64,000 nt of DNA from UBA9339 sp964535195. GTDB taxonomy: Bacteria; Pseudomonadota; Gammaproteobacteria; UBA9339. A program made the position numbers and the translations under genes. Positions within the stretch are counted from its first letter, which is position 1. Every line of letters starts with the position of its first letter. This document shows, one piece after another, positions 1 through 8,765 of the stretch. The stretch covers positions 11,884 through 75,883 of the forward strand of contig CAZHSI010000006.1 in the NCBI GenBank assembly GCA_964535195.1, read 5' to 3'. The notes beneath the pieces are model-generated. The model searched no databases. It was given only the letters and a program-made list of their open reading frames with translations, and had not been told where the DNA came from.

Positions 1-156
1 AGCTTGATTTCGTGCCTAAATTTATTTTACGCACCATACAGGTTCTATTCGTACTTTACTCTGAAAACTCGAGTGCGAGAGTATATATCAGCTCACCCTT
101 AATTTTCAGCATAATTTACGCAGAGCGCACTTTGCGCTGCAACATTGTGCTAATTT

Positions 157-1023
157 CTACACTATATTTTGAACTTGTTCACGTATTTGTTCAATTAAAA
201 CTTTTAATTTTACTGCTGCTTGTGTGGTTTCAATATCTACCGATTTTGAGGCGAGCGTATTAGCTTCACGATTTAATTCTTGCATCAAGAAGTCCAGACG
301 TTTACCAATGGGGTCGCTTTCCCTGTCTAATACTCGTACCACCTCTTTAATATGTGCCTCGAGGCGATCGATCTCTTCTGTTATGTCCACCTTTTGTGCA
401 AAGTAAACCATCTCTTGTTCTAGTCGGGATTGATCTAAATTGACTAATGCTTCCTCTAGCCGTTTCATAATTTTTGTACGCTGTTCTGCTAATATCTGTG
501 GCATTTTGTTTTTTACATGAACAACTATATTTGACATATCTTGTAATTTATCTTTAATTAGTTTGGCTAAGACTTCTCCCTCACGTTCACGGGTAGCAAT
601 AAGCTCTACTAAAGTTTTTTCAAATAGTTGTAAGATAACTTCTTGAATGGCGGTTAAATCTTCTTCAGTTGAATGTAATACTTGTGGCCAAGATAAAATT
701 TTCATTGGATCAACGGTGGCCATGGGTAAATAACTTTTTATTTCTTGTACAGCATCTAGTAGTTTTTTGACTAAAGGTACGTTTAAGGATAAGTTTGGTT
801 CACCTTGGTTGCCTGGAGTAAAGCGTAACGAACACTCAATGCGTCCTCGATGTAGTCGTTGCTGTAGCTGTAATCTAATATTAGTTTCAAGTGCGCGGAA
901 AGTTTCTGGCATTTTAAGTGCGCAATCAAAATAACGATGATTAACGATACGGATTTCCCAGGCTGCTGTACCCCAGAGGTCTTGAGCGGAACATCTTGCA
1001 AACGTGGTCATGCTTTGAGTCAT
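157..1023 (-). CDS. yicC: YicC family endoribonuclease/RNase adaptor
   Basis: The 288-residue product matches the YicC family along its whole length. It shows the N-terminal MTxSMTxFAR-type start, the RxxNHRYFD block near residues 26-33, and the conserved C-terminal block at about 241-261 with LDFLMQELNRE and NTLASKS. E. coli YicC is an RNase involved in small-RNA turnover; that role is taken from the family. The gene is divergent from rph with about 85 bp between them, so the two promoters share this gap. The length is normal and the frame is intact. The start is the ATG giving the family-typical N-terminus. Confidence 0.93.
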   Translation of the reverse strand: MTQSMTTFARCSAQDLWGTAAWEIRIVNHRYFDCALKMPETFRALETNIRLQLQQRLHRGRIECSLRFTPGNQGEPNLSLNVPLVKKLLDAVQEIKSYLPMATVDPMKILSWPQVLHSTEEDLTAIQEVILQLFEKTLVELIATREREGEVLAKLIKDKLQDMSNIVVHVKNKMPQILAEQRTKIMKRLEEALVNLDQSRLEQEMVYFAQKVDITEEIDRLEAHIKEVVRVLDRESDPIGKRLDFLMQELNREANTLASKSVDIETTQAAVKLKVLIEQIREQVQNIV

Positions 1024-1107
1024 AGTTCTACCTTATGTTTTACATTTACGGTAGAATATACCTTAATCTGTTTAAATTATTAACTATTTTTATACATCGA
1101 GGATAAC

Positions 1108-1830
1108 ATGCGTTTTAATAATCGAGCTTTTAATGAATTACGTCAAATAAAAATTACTCGCAATTATACTAAGCATGCCGAGGGGGCGGTTTTAGTTGAG
1201 TTTGGAGATACCAAGGTTTTGTGTACGGCATCGGTAGTTTCTGGGGTCCCAAAGTTTCTCAAAGATAGCAATCAAGGGTGGTTAACCGCTGAATATGGTA
1301 TGCTGCCACGTTCTACCCATACCCGTACCGACCGTGAGGCAACTCGCGGCAAGCAAGCTGGGCGTACCCAGGAAATACAACGACTTATTGGCCGTTCACT
1401 ACGTTCAGTTATTGATCTTAAGGCAATTGGAGAACGTACGATTGCTATTGATTGCGATGTTATTCAAGCTGATGGTGGGACTCGTACTGCTGCTATTACT
1501 GGGGGTTGTGTGGCTTTAGCTGATGCTGCGGCTTTTCTCGAACGCTCCCTTAAGCTAAAGGCTAGCCCTTTAAAAAGGTTGGTGGCGGCCATTTCTGTGG
1601 GTATTTATAACCATAATTTTATGATTGACCTCGATTATAATGAAGATTGTGGCGCTGATACCGATATGAATGTGGTTATGACTGAGGATGGGAATTTTGT
1701 AGAAATTCAGGGTACGGCGGAGCACAATACTTTTTCGCAAAGTGAACTAAGCTCGATGCTTGACCTTGCAAAGATTGGTTTAAAACAATTGTTTGACAAG
1801 CAACGGGATGCATTATGCTCCACAATATAG
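1108..1830 (+). CDS. rph: Ribonuclease PH
   Basis: RNase PH is a phosphorolytic 3'-to-5' exoribonuclease that trims tRNA 3' ends. The 240-residue protein has the phosphate-binding GRTQEIQRLIGRSLR region at about 85-99, the GGTRTAA motif near 123-129, and the acidic cluster LDYNEDCGADTDMNVVM around 175-191 with the metal-binding aspartates. Length is normal for the family. The start follows a GAGGATAAC ribosome-binding site (AGGA about 6 nt upstream). It is divergent from yicC, a common gammaproteobacterial pairing. Confidence 0.96.
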   Translation: MRFNNRAFNELRQIKITRNYTKHAEGAVLVEFGDTKVLCTASVVSGVPKFLKDSNQGWLTAEYGMLPRSTHTRTDREATRGKQAGRTQEIQRLIGRSLRSVIDLKAIGERTIAIDCDVIQADGGTRTAAITGGCVALADAAAFLERSLKLKASPLKRLVAAISVGIYNHNFMIDLDYNEDCGADTDMNVVMTEDGNFVEIQGTAEHNTFSQSELSSMLDLAKIGLKQLFDKQRDALCSTI

Positions 1831-1896
1831 GTGATGCGGTTTATATGCCACGATTACTGCAAAATGCAGGATTTTTAGAAAGATGTTATTACGTAT

Positions 1897-2832
1897 ATGG
1901 ATAGAAAACATTATCAACTTATTATCTTGGGCTCAGGTCCAGCTGGTTGTACCGCAGCTATTTATGCTGCCAGGGCTAACTTAAATTTTGCTATGATTAC
2001 TGGCATAGAGCAAGGGGGGCAGCTTATCAAAACTTCTAAAATTGCTAATTGGCCAGGTGAGGTTGAAGAGATTTCAGGGGTGCATTTGATGGAAAAAATG
2101 TTTAAGCAACTACGTAATTTGAGGGCCACGGTTTTATCTGATCACCTCGAGCAGGTTGATTTAGCAAAGCAACCTTTTTTTCTTAAGGGCGTGGGAGCTG
2201 AATACACTTGTAATGCTCTAATTATTGCTACTGGTGCTTCTGCTAAATATTTGGGATTACCTTCGGAAAAAGAATATATAGGTCGAGGGGTGTCAACTTG
2301 CGCGGTATGTGACGGGTCTTTTTATAAAAATAAAGAGGTGGTGGTGATTGGCGGCGGCAATACTGCTATTGAAGAAGCCTTGTATTTAGCAAAAATTGCT
2401 AAGCAAGTAACCCTGATTCATCGTCGTGATACATTGCGAGGTGAAGCCTGGCTCGTTACCCAATTAAAAAACGTTCCAAATATTAAATTAATGTTGGGTT
2501 GGAATGTCGTAGAAATACTTGGGGATGCTCAAGGAGTTACTAGTGTACTTGTTCAGGCGGTTAATCCTAATCTTACCCAAAAGATCTTTTGCCAAGGAAT
2601 TTTTGTAGCTATTGGTAATAAACCAAACACTGAAATTTTTGCTGAGCAATTAGAGTTGGACCAAGGTTATATTAAAACTGGTTTTAACGTTAACCTTACT
2701 GCGACTAGTGTGCCAGGAGTATTTGCAGCTGGCGATGTAGTAGCCACCAATTATCATCAGGCAATTATTGCGGCGGGTTCTGGTTGTAGTGCAGTTTTAG
2801 ATGTTCAGAATTTTTTGGCTAGGCTTAGTTGA
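1897..2832 (+). CDS. trxB: Thioredoxin-disulfide reductase
   Basis: NADPH-dependent flavoenzyme that keeps thioredoxin reduced in the cytoplasm. The 311-residue protein shows the FAD-binding GSGPAG at residues 12-17, the redox-active CAVC (C135 and C138) before DGSFY, the NADPH-binding GGGNTA at 152-157, and the second FAD motif ending in VFAAGDV. The length matches low-molecular-weight TrxB. Its TGA overlaps the upstream end of the next reading frame, so it is probably co-transcribed with the GT39 gene. No lesion is seen. Confidence 0.95.
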   Translation: MDRKHYQLIILGSGPAGCTAAIYAARANLNFAMITGIEQGGQLIKTSKIANWPGEVEEISGVHLMEKMFKQLRNLRATVLSDHLEQVDLAKQPFFLKGVGAEYTCNALIIATGASAKYLGLPSEKEYIGRGVSTCAVCDGSFYKNKEVVVIGGGNTAIEEALYLAKIAKQVTLIHRRDTLRGEAWLVTQLKNVPNIKLMLGWNVVEILGDAQGVTSVLVQAVNPNLTQKIFCQGIFVAIGNKPNTEIFAEQLELDQGYIKTGFNVNLTATSVPGVFAAGDVVATNYHQAIIAAGSGCSAVLDVQNFLARLS

Positions 2833-2837
2833 GTATT

Positions 2838-4460
2838 ATGTTGTCACTTAAGAAAAATCACGAGCGCTGGTCCTATTTAATTTTAACGGTACTCGCTTTT
2901 TTTAGTTTTTACTTTGCGATTGGTAGCTATCCGCTTTTTGATAATAACGAAGGTTTATATGCGAGCATTGGTAAGTCCATGCTCTTACATAAAGCATTTA
3001 TTATTCCACATCTAAATTGCGTTCCCTATATTGAAAAACCACCACTACTTTATTGGTTACTAGCTGGTAGTTTTTCTTTATTCGGATTTACTGCTTTGGC
3101 TGCGCGACTAGTTACGGCAACTAGTGCTGCCTTAATAGGTGTGGCGCTAGTGTTTTTTGCCAAAAAAATAAAACAAGCGCAAGTTGGTTTTTATAGCACC
3201 TTAATTTTTGTCTCAAGTATCGGTATTAGTATTATTGCGCGGATGGTTTATTTTGATATGTTGTTTACATTTTTTATTAGCGGCGCTCTTTTGGGGCTTT
3301 TTTATTGGCATGAATCTCGTCGGGTCAGCGCCCTCAGGATTGCTTATTGTTTTTTGGGATTAGCAATTTTAACGAAAGGATTAATAGCAATCGTATTGAT
3401 TTTGGGAAGTTTTGTCCTTTTTTTAACTTGGGAAAAAAGGCTGCATGACTTGTATCGAATGCTCGATCCCTTTGGGATAGCTTTATTTTCAGCTATGGTT
3501 TTACCCTGGCATATTGCGGCAGTTATAAAGCATCAAGATTTTTTTAAACATTATATTATTGAAGAGCATTTTTTGCGATTTCTAAACCAGCGGGAACCTC
3601 ACGATTATTATAATGGTCCCATCTATTATTACTTACCACGGATCATGATTTATTTGTTGCCATGGTCTTTTTTTATGCCTCTGATTTTTTGGCGAGCAAA
3701 GGAACTTAATTCGAATGAAAGAAAATTGCTCCGTTTTGCTTGGTGTTGGTTACTCGTGCCATTGCTTTTCTTTTCGTTTTGTCGTGCCAAAGCTAATTAT
3801 TATATGGTTGTGAGCATGCCTGCTTTAGCGATGATACTTAGTATAAAAATAAGTAATTTAGCTGCTATTGGTCGAACGAAGGTTTTTAGTGTTTGGAGTG
3901 CTGGGATATTTTTTATTATCGCGATCTTGCTGGGTATAGGGTGCTACATATTTTTTGCTGCTAAGATTGTGATAATAACTATCATTTATCTTTTGGTGGT
4001 TGGTGGGTTAATGTTGTATATGCAGAGGTACTACAAAGTAACGATGGTTTTAATAGCCTCTGTAATTATTCCACTGGTCATGATAATGATTTCCTATATC
4101 AGTGTAATTGAAGACAAGCTTTCGACGGCAGCGGCAGGGATTTACCTCAAGTCACAGGTAAAAAATGAGCCACTATATCTTTATCAAGACTTTGATAATA
4201 TTTCGGCTCTGGCTTTTTATGCTCCAGGTTGTTTTAAAATTATTGATAGCCGGAGTAGTGATCTCTATTATGGTAAAACCTTACCCAAGTACCAGTCACA
4301 GTTTGTTGATAAAGAGGGATTGTTACATGCTGCCGAGCAGCAAAAAGTTTATGTGGTCGTGCCAACAAAAAAACTTTCACAGTTTTACCAACAGGTGTTT
4401 CCTGTGAAATTTTCTCTACTAAAAGAGGGTGCTTTGGTGGCGATTGTTAGTAATAAATAG
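2838..4460 (+). CDS. GT39 (ArnT/PMT-type) membrane glycosyltransferase
   Basis: An approximately 540-residue integral membrane protein with about a dozen hydrophobic segments. The N-terminal part has the signature of the PMT/ArnT superfamily: a first membrane helix, then an acidic loop (PLFDNNEGLYA), then EKPPLLYWL. Members transfer a sugar from a polyprenyl-phosphate carrier to lipid A or another periplasmic acceptor. Which sugar and acceptor are used here cannot be read from sequence. I chose the ATG at 2838; a TTG at 2829 is also in frame and overlaps the trxB stop. It is likely in an operon with trxB. It could be arnT proper, but no other arn genes are nearby. Confidence 0.8.
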   Translation: MLSLKKNHERWSYLILTVLAFFSFYFAIGSYPLFDNNEGLYASIGKSMLLHKAFIIPHLNCVPYIEKPPLLYWLLAGSFSLFGFTALAARLVTATSAALIGVALVFFAKKIKQAQVGFYSTLIFVSSIGISIIARMVYFDMLFTFFISGALLGLFYWHESRRVSALRIAYCFLGLAILTKGLIAIVLILGSFVLFLTWEKRLHDLYRMLDPFGIALFSAMVLPWHIAAVIKHQDFFKHYIIEEHFLRFLNQREPHDYYNGPIYYYLPRIMIYLLPWSFFMPLIFWRAKELNSNERKLLRFAWCWLLVPLLFFSFCRAKANYYMVVSMPALAMILSIKISNLAAIGRTKVFSVWSAGIFFIIAILLGIGCYIFFAAKIVIITIIYLLVVGGLMLYMQRYYKVTMVLIASVIIPLVMIMISYISVIEDKLSTAAAGIYLKSQVKNEPLYLYQDFDNISALAFYAPGCFKIIDSRSSDLYYGKTLPKYQSQFVDKEGLLHAAEQQKVYVVVPTKKLSQFYQQVFPVKFSLLKEGALVAIVSNK

Positions 4461-4604
4461 GTTGAGTGCATAGTTTATAGGTATGTATTTATTATAGGAA
4501 TGAGCTATCCTTGCACATAATTTGTGCTAAAAAGGTAAGGATATTTACAGTGTGCGTGTGATGGGTCGCTAGGATAAGCTAAATTGGGGTAAGATAGTAA
4601 ATAC

Positions 4605-5384
4605 GTGGTGAGGTGGCTTGTGAGTCTTAAACTATCAAACGAAATTGCTAAATTTAAAGATTTAGTTGGTAAGCAAGTAGAGGGGATTAAGATACTTACT
4701 TATTCTCTTTTAGGGCAAGGCTATGATATGTATTGGAAGAATAAGCAAGGCCTTTACATGGGGGTTAATCGCTTTACAGCAGAAACCCTAAAAGGTTTTT
4801 CTAATTCCACAGTAATCGGCAAGAGTGATGGTGATATTTATGAGGCATCAATAGCTAGCCAGTATAAGGAAAACGATTTATTGGTTATGACGTCTCGGCA
4901 GTTAATTCTGCTAGAGGAAACTTATGTTAGCTCTCGTGATGTATCTACCAATACCCAAGGGTTATCTATAAAAATACCGGTTTATGATGAAAATAATAAA
5001 GTTATTGGGGTGATTGGCCAAAGTAAGCCTATTAATAAATTATTAGCTTTACAGAATATACAAAAATTTTTCTCTTTTCCCGATACCGAGGCTTTTATTC
5101 AGCGTGTAAGATTTCTGGCGATTTTTGCGTTATTGTCCGGAGGGTCGATGCAAGCTGTTCGTACCTGCCCAACGCTTTCTCGACGTGAAAAAGAGATTGC
5201 TTACTATTTGTTGCGCAGCTATTCGGCGACGGAGATTGCTAAAAGTCTAGCTATATCAATTAGAACTGTTGAAACACACCTAAATCATATGAAGAGTAAA
5301 TTAAGGTGTTCTAATAAATTGCAGTTAGTGAATAAGCTTTTTGAACTTTGTGCTAACATTTTTAATGTCAAAGAGTTGCTGTAA
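4605..5384 (+). CDS. PAS-like sensor LuxR-type transcription regulator
   Basis: 259 residues. The N-terminal half resembles a PAS fold: an NxFTAETL segment, IGKSDGDIYEA, and a terminal PVYDENNKVIGVIGQS stretch typical of PAS domains. The C-terminal 65 residues are a clear LuxR helix-turn-helix beginning LSRREKEIAYYLLRSYSATE and including ISIRTVETHLNHMKSKL. No receiver-domain aspartate signature is seen, so it is probably a one-component regulator with an unknown cue. The start is uncertain: GTG codons at 4605, 4608 and 4620 are in frame. GTG 4620 has a GAGGTGG just upstream. PAS-LuxR proteins of this layout are common in Legionella-like bacteria (family knowledge). Confidence 0.82.
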   Translation: MVRWLVSLKLSNEIAKFKDLVGKQVEGIKILTYSLLGQGYDMYWKNKQGLYMGVNRFTAETLKGFSNSTVIGKSDGDIYEASIASQYKENDLLVMTSRQLILLEETYVSSRDVSTNTQGLSIKIPVYDENNKVIGVIGQSKPINKLLALQNIQKFFSFPDTEAFIQRVRFLAIFALLSGGSMQAVRTCPTLSRREKEIAYYLLRSYSATEIAKSLAISIRTVETHLNHMKSKLRCSNKLQLVNKLFELCANIFNVKELL

Positions 5385-5548
5385 GGAGGATAACCCCTCG
5401 TAAATTAAAGAGCTGCCGCGTTGCCCATGTTTAATAAACTCTGGTCGCAAAAAATAAGGGGGTCGCGTCTAGAGCTATTTTACGTAATCGCTCCACTCGC
5501 AACTTCATCTAAAAATTAGTTTATGATTAGTACAGTCATGTTTTCATG

Positions 5549-6322
5549 CTAGCGAGAAAACAAATTACTTATCTTTACGAACTCATCTATAGTTAGTTGC
5601 TCGGGGCGTGATTGTGGATTAATGCCAAGATGTTTTAACTGTTCTGCATTAATGTGCTCTTTGAGGCTATTGCTAATAGTTTTGCGTCGCTTACCAAATG
5701 CCAAGCGCACAACAGTACTTAAGTTGTTGTCATCATGTGCTGCAATCGTTTGGGACTTACGCGGTGTAAGTCTAATGAAGGCTGAGTCAACCTTGGGTGC
5801 GGGTGAAAAAGCCCCGGGGCCAATGTGCAGGAGTAGTTTGGTTTCACAATAATATTGTAACATTACACTTAAGCGTCCATAAATTTTTGTGCCGGGTTTA
5901 GCGGTGATTCTTTCTGCTACTTCTTTTTGTAACATGAAATGCATGTCTTGAATTAAGGTAATATTTTTTAATAAATGAAAGAGGAGGGGGGTGGAAATAT
6001 TGTAGGGTAAGTTACCGACGAGTCTTAGCGGAGCTGGAAAGTTAGTAAAATTTGTTTGTAATACATCCGCAACATGAATCTGTAATTTGGTGGAGTACTC
6101 ACAATTTTTTTTTAGAATTGGAACAATCTCTTGATCTAATTCAATTACGTTGAGGATTTTTACGTAAGGTAATAATTTTGTTGTTAACGCCCCTCCACCT
6201 GGGCCGATCTCAACCAAATGTTCCGATTCTTTGGGGGCAACGAAAGTAATTATTTGGCGAATAATGTTTGGGTCATGGAGGAAGTGCTGGCCTAGTGACT
6301 TTTTTTTGCGATGCTCCTTCAA
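5549..6322 (-). CDS. rsmA: 16S rRNA dimethyladenosine transferase RsmA (KsgA)
   Basis: It dimethylates two adjacent adenines near the 3' end of 16S rRNA during 30S maturation. The 257-residue protein begins with the family's KKKSLGQHFLHD segment, has the SAM-binding VEIGPGGGALT at about 37-47, and the catalytic NLPYNIS at 104-110. The C-terminal helical domain is complete (FGKRRKTISNSL). Its start overlaps the end of psd by 4 bp, so the two are co-transcribed. In many relatives rsmA follows surA and pdxA; here it is about 52 kb from surA. Confidence 0.95.
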   Translation of the reverse strand: MKEHRKKKSLGQHFLHDPNIIRQIITFVAPKESEHLVEIGPGGGALTTKLLPYVKILNVIELDQEIVPILKKNCEYSTKLQIHVADVLQTNFTNFPAPLRLVGNLPYNISTPLLFHLLKNITLIQDMHFMLQKEVAERITAKPGTKIYGRLSVMLQYYCETKLLLHIGPGAFSPAPKVDSAFIRLTPRKSQTIAAHDDNNLSTVVRLAFGKRRKTISNSLKEHINAEQLKHLGINPQSRPEQLTIDEFVKISNLFSR

Positions 6323-7158
6323 AGGATAATTCCTAGTTTTTGTCCCATTTTTATGGGGGTTTCAGGTGTTAAGTTTTTTTCCCATTGCATGGTTCCTTCG
6401 GGAAACAGAAGGATTACGGTAGAGCCAAGCTTAAACTTACCAATTTCCTCGCCATGAGCAAAGGTGAGGTTTTGTTCCAGATAGTGCCAATTCGTAATAT
6501 CTTTTTGGTTGCTAGGTGTTACTACCCCTGACCACTTGGTTTCAATACTCCCGACGATGATGGCGCCGACAAAAATAACTGCCATTTTTCCATAGGGGGT
6601 GTTGAAGAGGGAAATCACTCGTTCGTTACGCGCAAATACATCTGGTATTTGATCAGTTACGGCAGGACTAACAGAAAAAAGTTTTCCTGGAATGTGGCGC
6701 ATGGCCTCAAGTTTTCCTGCAAGGGGCATATGAATACGGTGATAATTAGATGGTGCTAAATATAAAACCGCAAAATTGGCATTGGAAAAAGCTGTGGCAT
6801 CTTTAGTATCAGCGAAGAGCTGGTCTAAGGTAAAACTTTTACCTTTGGCGGTAATCATCTTGGTGTTGACAGCACCAATTTGCCAGATTTTACCATCTAC
6901 GGGTGAAATAATAGTTTGATTGTCGGCAGCTATTGGTCGTGCGTCTGGCTTTAAGGCGCGAGTAAAAAAGTCATTAAAGGTTGGATAGTTATCCAGGTTG
7001 GGCTCCAGTGCCTCAGTCATATCAATATGATAAAATTTGCTATATTGTTTTATGATAAATTTTTTAATGAAAAAGCTACGGCAATTGGCTATTTTTGCCA
7101 CCAGTCGTGATAGAATGTGCTGCGGTAATAAATATTGTAGCAGTAGATTAAAAGACAT
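6319..7158 (-). CDS. psd: Phosphatidylserine decarboxylase proenzyme
   Basis: Inner-membrane enzyme making phosphatidylethanolamine from phosphatidylserine. The 279-residue proenzyme has the LGST self-cleavage site at 244-247; S246 should become the pyruvoyl group. Other family features are PVDGK around D88 and the NYHRIHMP block at about 138-145. Cleavage would give a large beta chain and a small alpha chain of about 34 residues. It overlaps rsmA downstream by 4 bp. It is divergent from cca with about 55 bp between them. Confidence 0.95.
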   Translation of the reverse strand: MSFNLLLQYLLPQHILSRLVAKIANCRSFFIKKFIIKQYSKFYHIDMTEALEPNLDNYPTFNDFFTRALKPDARPIAADNQTIISPVDGKIWQIGAVNTKMITAKGKSFTLDQLFADTKDATAFSNANFAVLYLAPSNYHRIHMPLAGKLEAMRHIPGKLFSVSPAVTDQIPDVFARNERVISLFNTPYGKMAVIFVGAIIVGSIETKWSGVVTPSNQKDITNWHYLEQNLTFAHGEEIGKFKLGSTVILLFPEGTMQWEKNLTPETPIKMGQKLGIIL

Positions 7159-7213
7159 TAGATTAATTTTGTAGTTATTTAATTTCAGGTATTTTACACA
7201 TATTGGGAGCTTG

Positions 7214-8320
7214 ATGAAAGTTTATCTTGTTGGTGGCGCAGTCCGTGACAAATTAATGGGGTTATCTCCCAAGGAGCATGATTGGGTGGTGGTTGGCGCT
7301 ACGCCCCAAGCTTTGTTACAGCAAGGTTTTAAAAAAGTCGGGCGTGATTTTCCAGTTTTTTTGCACCCAGATACTCATGAGGAATATGCTTTAGCTCGTA
7401 CGGAACGTAAGAGTGGTAAGGGTTATACGGGATTTACCTGTTATGCTGCCCCCGATGTTACCTTAGACGAAGATTTGAAACGGCGCGATCTTACCATAAA
7501 TGCTATGGCAGAAGATGAGGGTGGCGAAATTATTGATCCATACGGTGGTCGTAAGGACTTAGAGGATCGAGTTTTACGCCATGTTTCTGCCGCGTTTAGC
7601 GAAGACCCAGTAAGGATTTTGCGGGTTGCGCGTTTTGCCTCCAGGTTTGGTGATTTTAAGGTACATCCTGCGACGAATAAGTTAATGCAACTTATGCTAG
7701 CAAGAGGAGAAGTTGATGCACTAGTGCCAGAACGGGTATGGCAGGAATTAGAGCGTGCGCTAAGGGAACAATATCCAGAAAGGTTTTTTATGGTGTTAAA
7801 AAATTGTGGGGTATTGCCAACGTTATTTCCTGAGATAGCAAAACATTTAGCCGTGATTAAAAAAACGCTAAAATACATTGTACCACTAAGTCAAAATAGT
7901 ACTCTGCGTTTTGCGGTTATAGCTTTTAATCTAGATAAAGAAGAGATTACTAATTTTTGTAAAAAATACAGATTACCGAATAACTACCGGGAGTTGGCCT
8001 TACTTGTTATTAGATTAAAGAAAGAACTAGGGTCATTGTCAAAGCACGCCGATGGTTTAGTGACTTTATTAGAGTTTACGGATGCTTACCGTAAACTAGA
8101 GCGTCTTAAGCAAGCGTTACTTGTGTGTAAGGTGCTCAATAAAAAAATAGCTAAGGCTGCTGAGCGATTGTTACAAGCTTATAAAATTACAAAGAAAACC
8201 CGGTTGACTCCCGCGGTTATAGCGATAACAGATAAAAGTAAGTTACGACAGATTTTGCACGACCAACGAAGAAACGAAGTACAAAAACGGCTTTTTTGTA
8301 AAAAAAACCCAAGGTTATAA
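7214..8320 (+). CDS. cca: CCA tRNA nucleotidyltransferase (no HD domain)
   Basis: It adds or repairs the 3' CCA of tRNA. The N-terminal catalytic domain is very close to the E. coli type: GGAVRD at 7-12, EHDWVVVG at 21-28, VGRDFPVF, the EEYALARTERK block and DLKRRDLTINAMA. The E. coli enzyme has a C-terminal HD phosphohydrolase domain with an HDLGKG motif. Here the matching segment reads FNLDK, and the protein is 368 residues rather than about 412. The phosphatase function is therefore probably lost while CCA addition remains. I chose ATG 7214, with GGGAGC upstream, over TTG 7211. Confidence 0.93.
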   Translation: MKVYLVGGAVRDKLMGLSPKEHDWVVVGATPQALLQQGFKKVGRDFPVFLHPDTHEEYALARTERKSGKGYTGFTCYAAPDVTLDEDLKRRDLTINAMAEDEGGEIIDPYGGRKDLEDRVLRHVSAAFSEDPVRILRVARFASRFGDFKVHPATNKLMQLMLARGEVDALVPERVWQELERALREQYPERFFMVLKNCGVLPTLFPEIAKHLAVIKKTLKYIVPLSQNSTLRFAVIAFNLDKEEITNFCKKYRLPNNYRELALLVIRLKKELGSLSKHADGLVTLLEFTDAYRKLERLKQALLVCKVLNKKIAKAAERLLQAYKITKKTRLTPAVIAITDKSKLRQILHDQRRNEVQKRLFCKKNPRL

Positions 8321-8357
8321 ACCCTGGGTCTTTGTGGCTAAGAGCAAATTTTCGTGG

Positions 8358-8600
8358 TTAATGATGATTATGATCACAAGAATTTTGCTTGTTTTGGCAA
8401 CAGCTATCGCCCATTAAATACTTGATTAAGGCGCCGACAGCTAATACTGGAATCATAATGTCAAAAAATCTAATGATGCTCATGACAAAGCGTTGTAGAT
8501 GTGCGCCGTGTTGATGGCCAATGCTAATAGTAACAGCTAGTACCAAGGCAATTACAATAACAATTGTTGCGGTGACTCTATGACACATTTTTTTATACAT
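8358..8600 (-). CDS. Small two-helix membrane protein with Cys/His tail
   Basis: 80 residues with no family I can name. Two hydrophobic segments are visible (about residues 10-27 and 44-63). A short C-terminal tail contains CC, a further Cys and a DHNHH ending, which could bind metal. A GGGAG ribosome-binding site precedes the ATG by about 10 nt. It is convergent with cca and divergent from waaA. The coding call rests on the ribosome-binding site, the membrane pattern and its fit between neighbours; the function is unknown. Confidence 0.6.
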   Translation of the reverse strand: MYKKMCHRVTATIVIVIALVLAVTISIGHQHGAHLQRFVMSIIRFFDIMIPVLAVGALIKYLMGDSCCQNKQNSCDHNHH

Positions 8601-8727
8601 TGTAGTTAATCTCCCTTAGAGTATTTATAAACAGATTATAATTAGCTAATTGCGAAAAAAATATACCATACTTCTATGGTTTAATCCATAAGCGCAATTT
8701 TAATGAGAGGTATTTCTGTATAAATAG

Positions 8728-8756
8728 TTGGAAGAGAAAAAACCCTAGCGTATACT
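8728..8756 (+). promoter_or_regulatory. Putative sigma70 promoter of waaA
   Basis: TTGGAA (8728-8733), a 17-bp spacer, then TATACT (8751-8756). The ATG of waaA is only 9 nt beyond the -10 element, so the predicted transcript would be nearly leaderless. No Shine-Dalgarno sequence is visible before this ATG, which agrees with that reading. Confidence 0.5.
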
Positions 8757-8765
8757 GACCCACCC

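Noticed and set aside
12..263. Plus-strand frame of 83 codons at the left edge
   Set aside because: It overlaps the conserved end of yicC in antisense and has no recognisable features.
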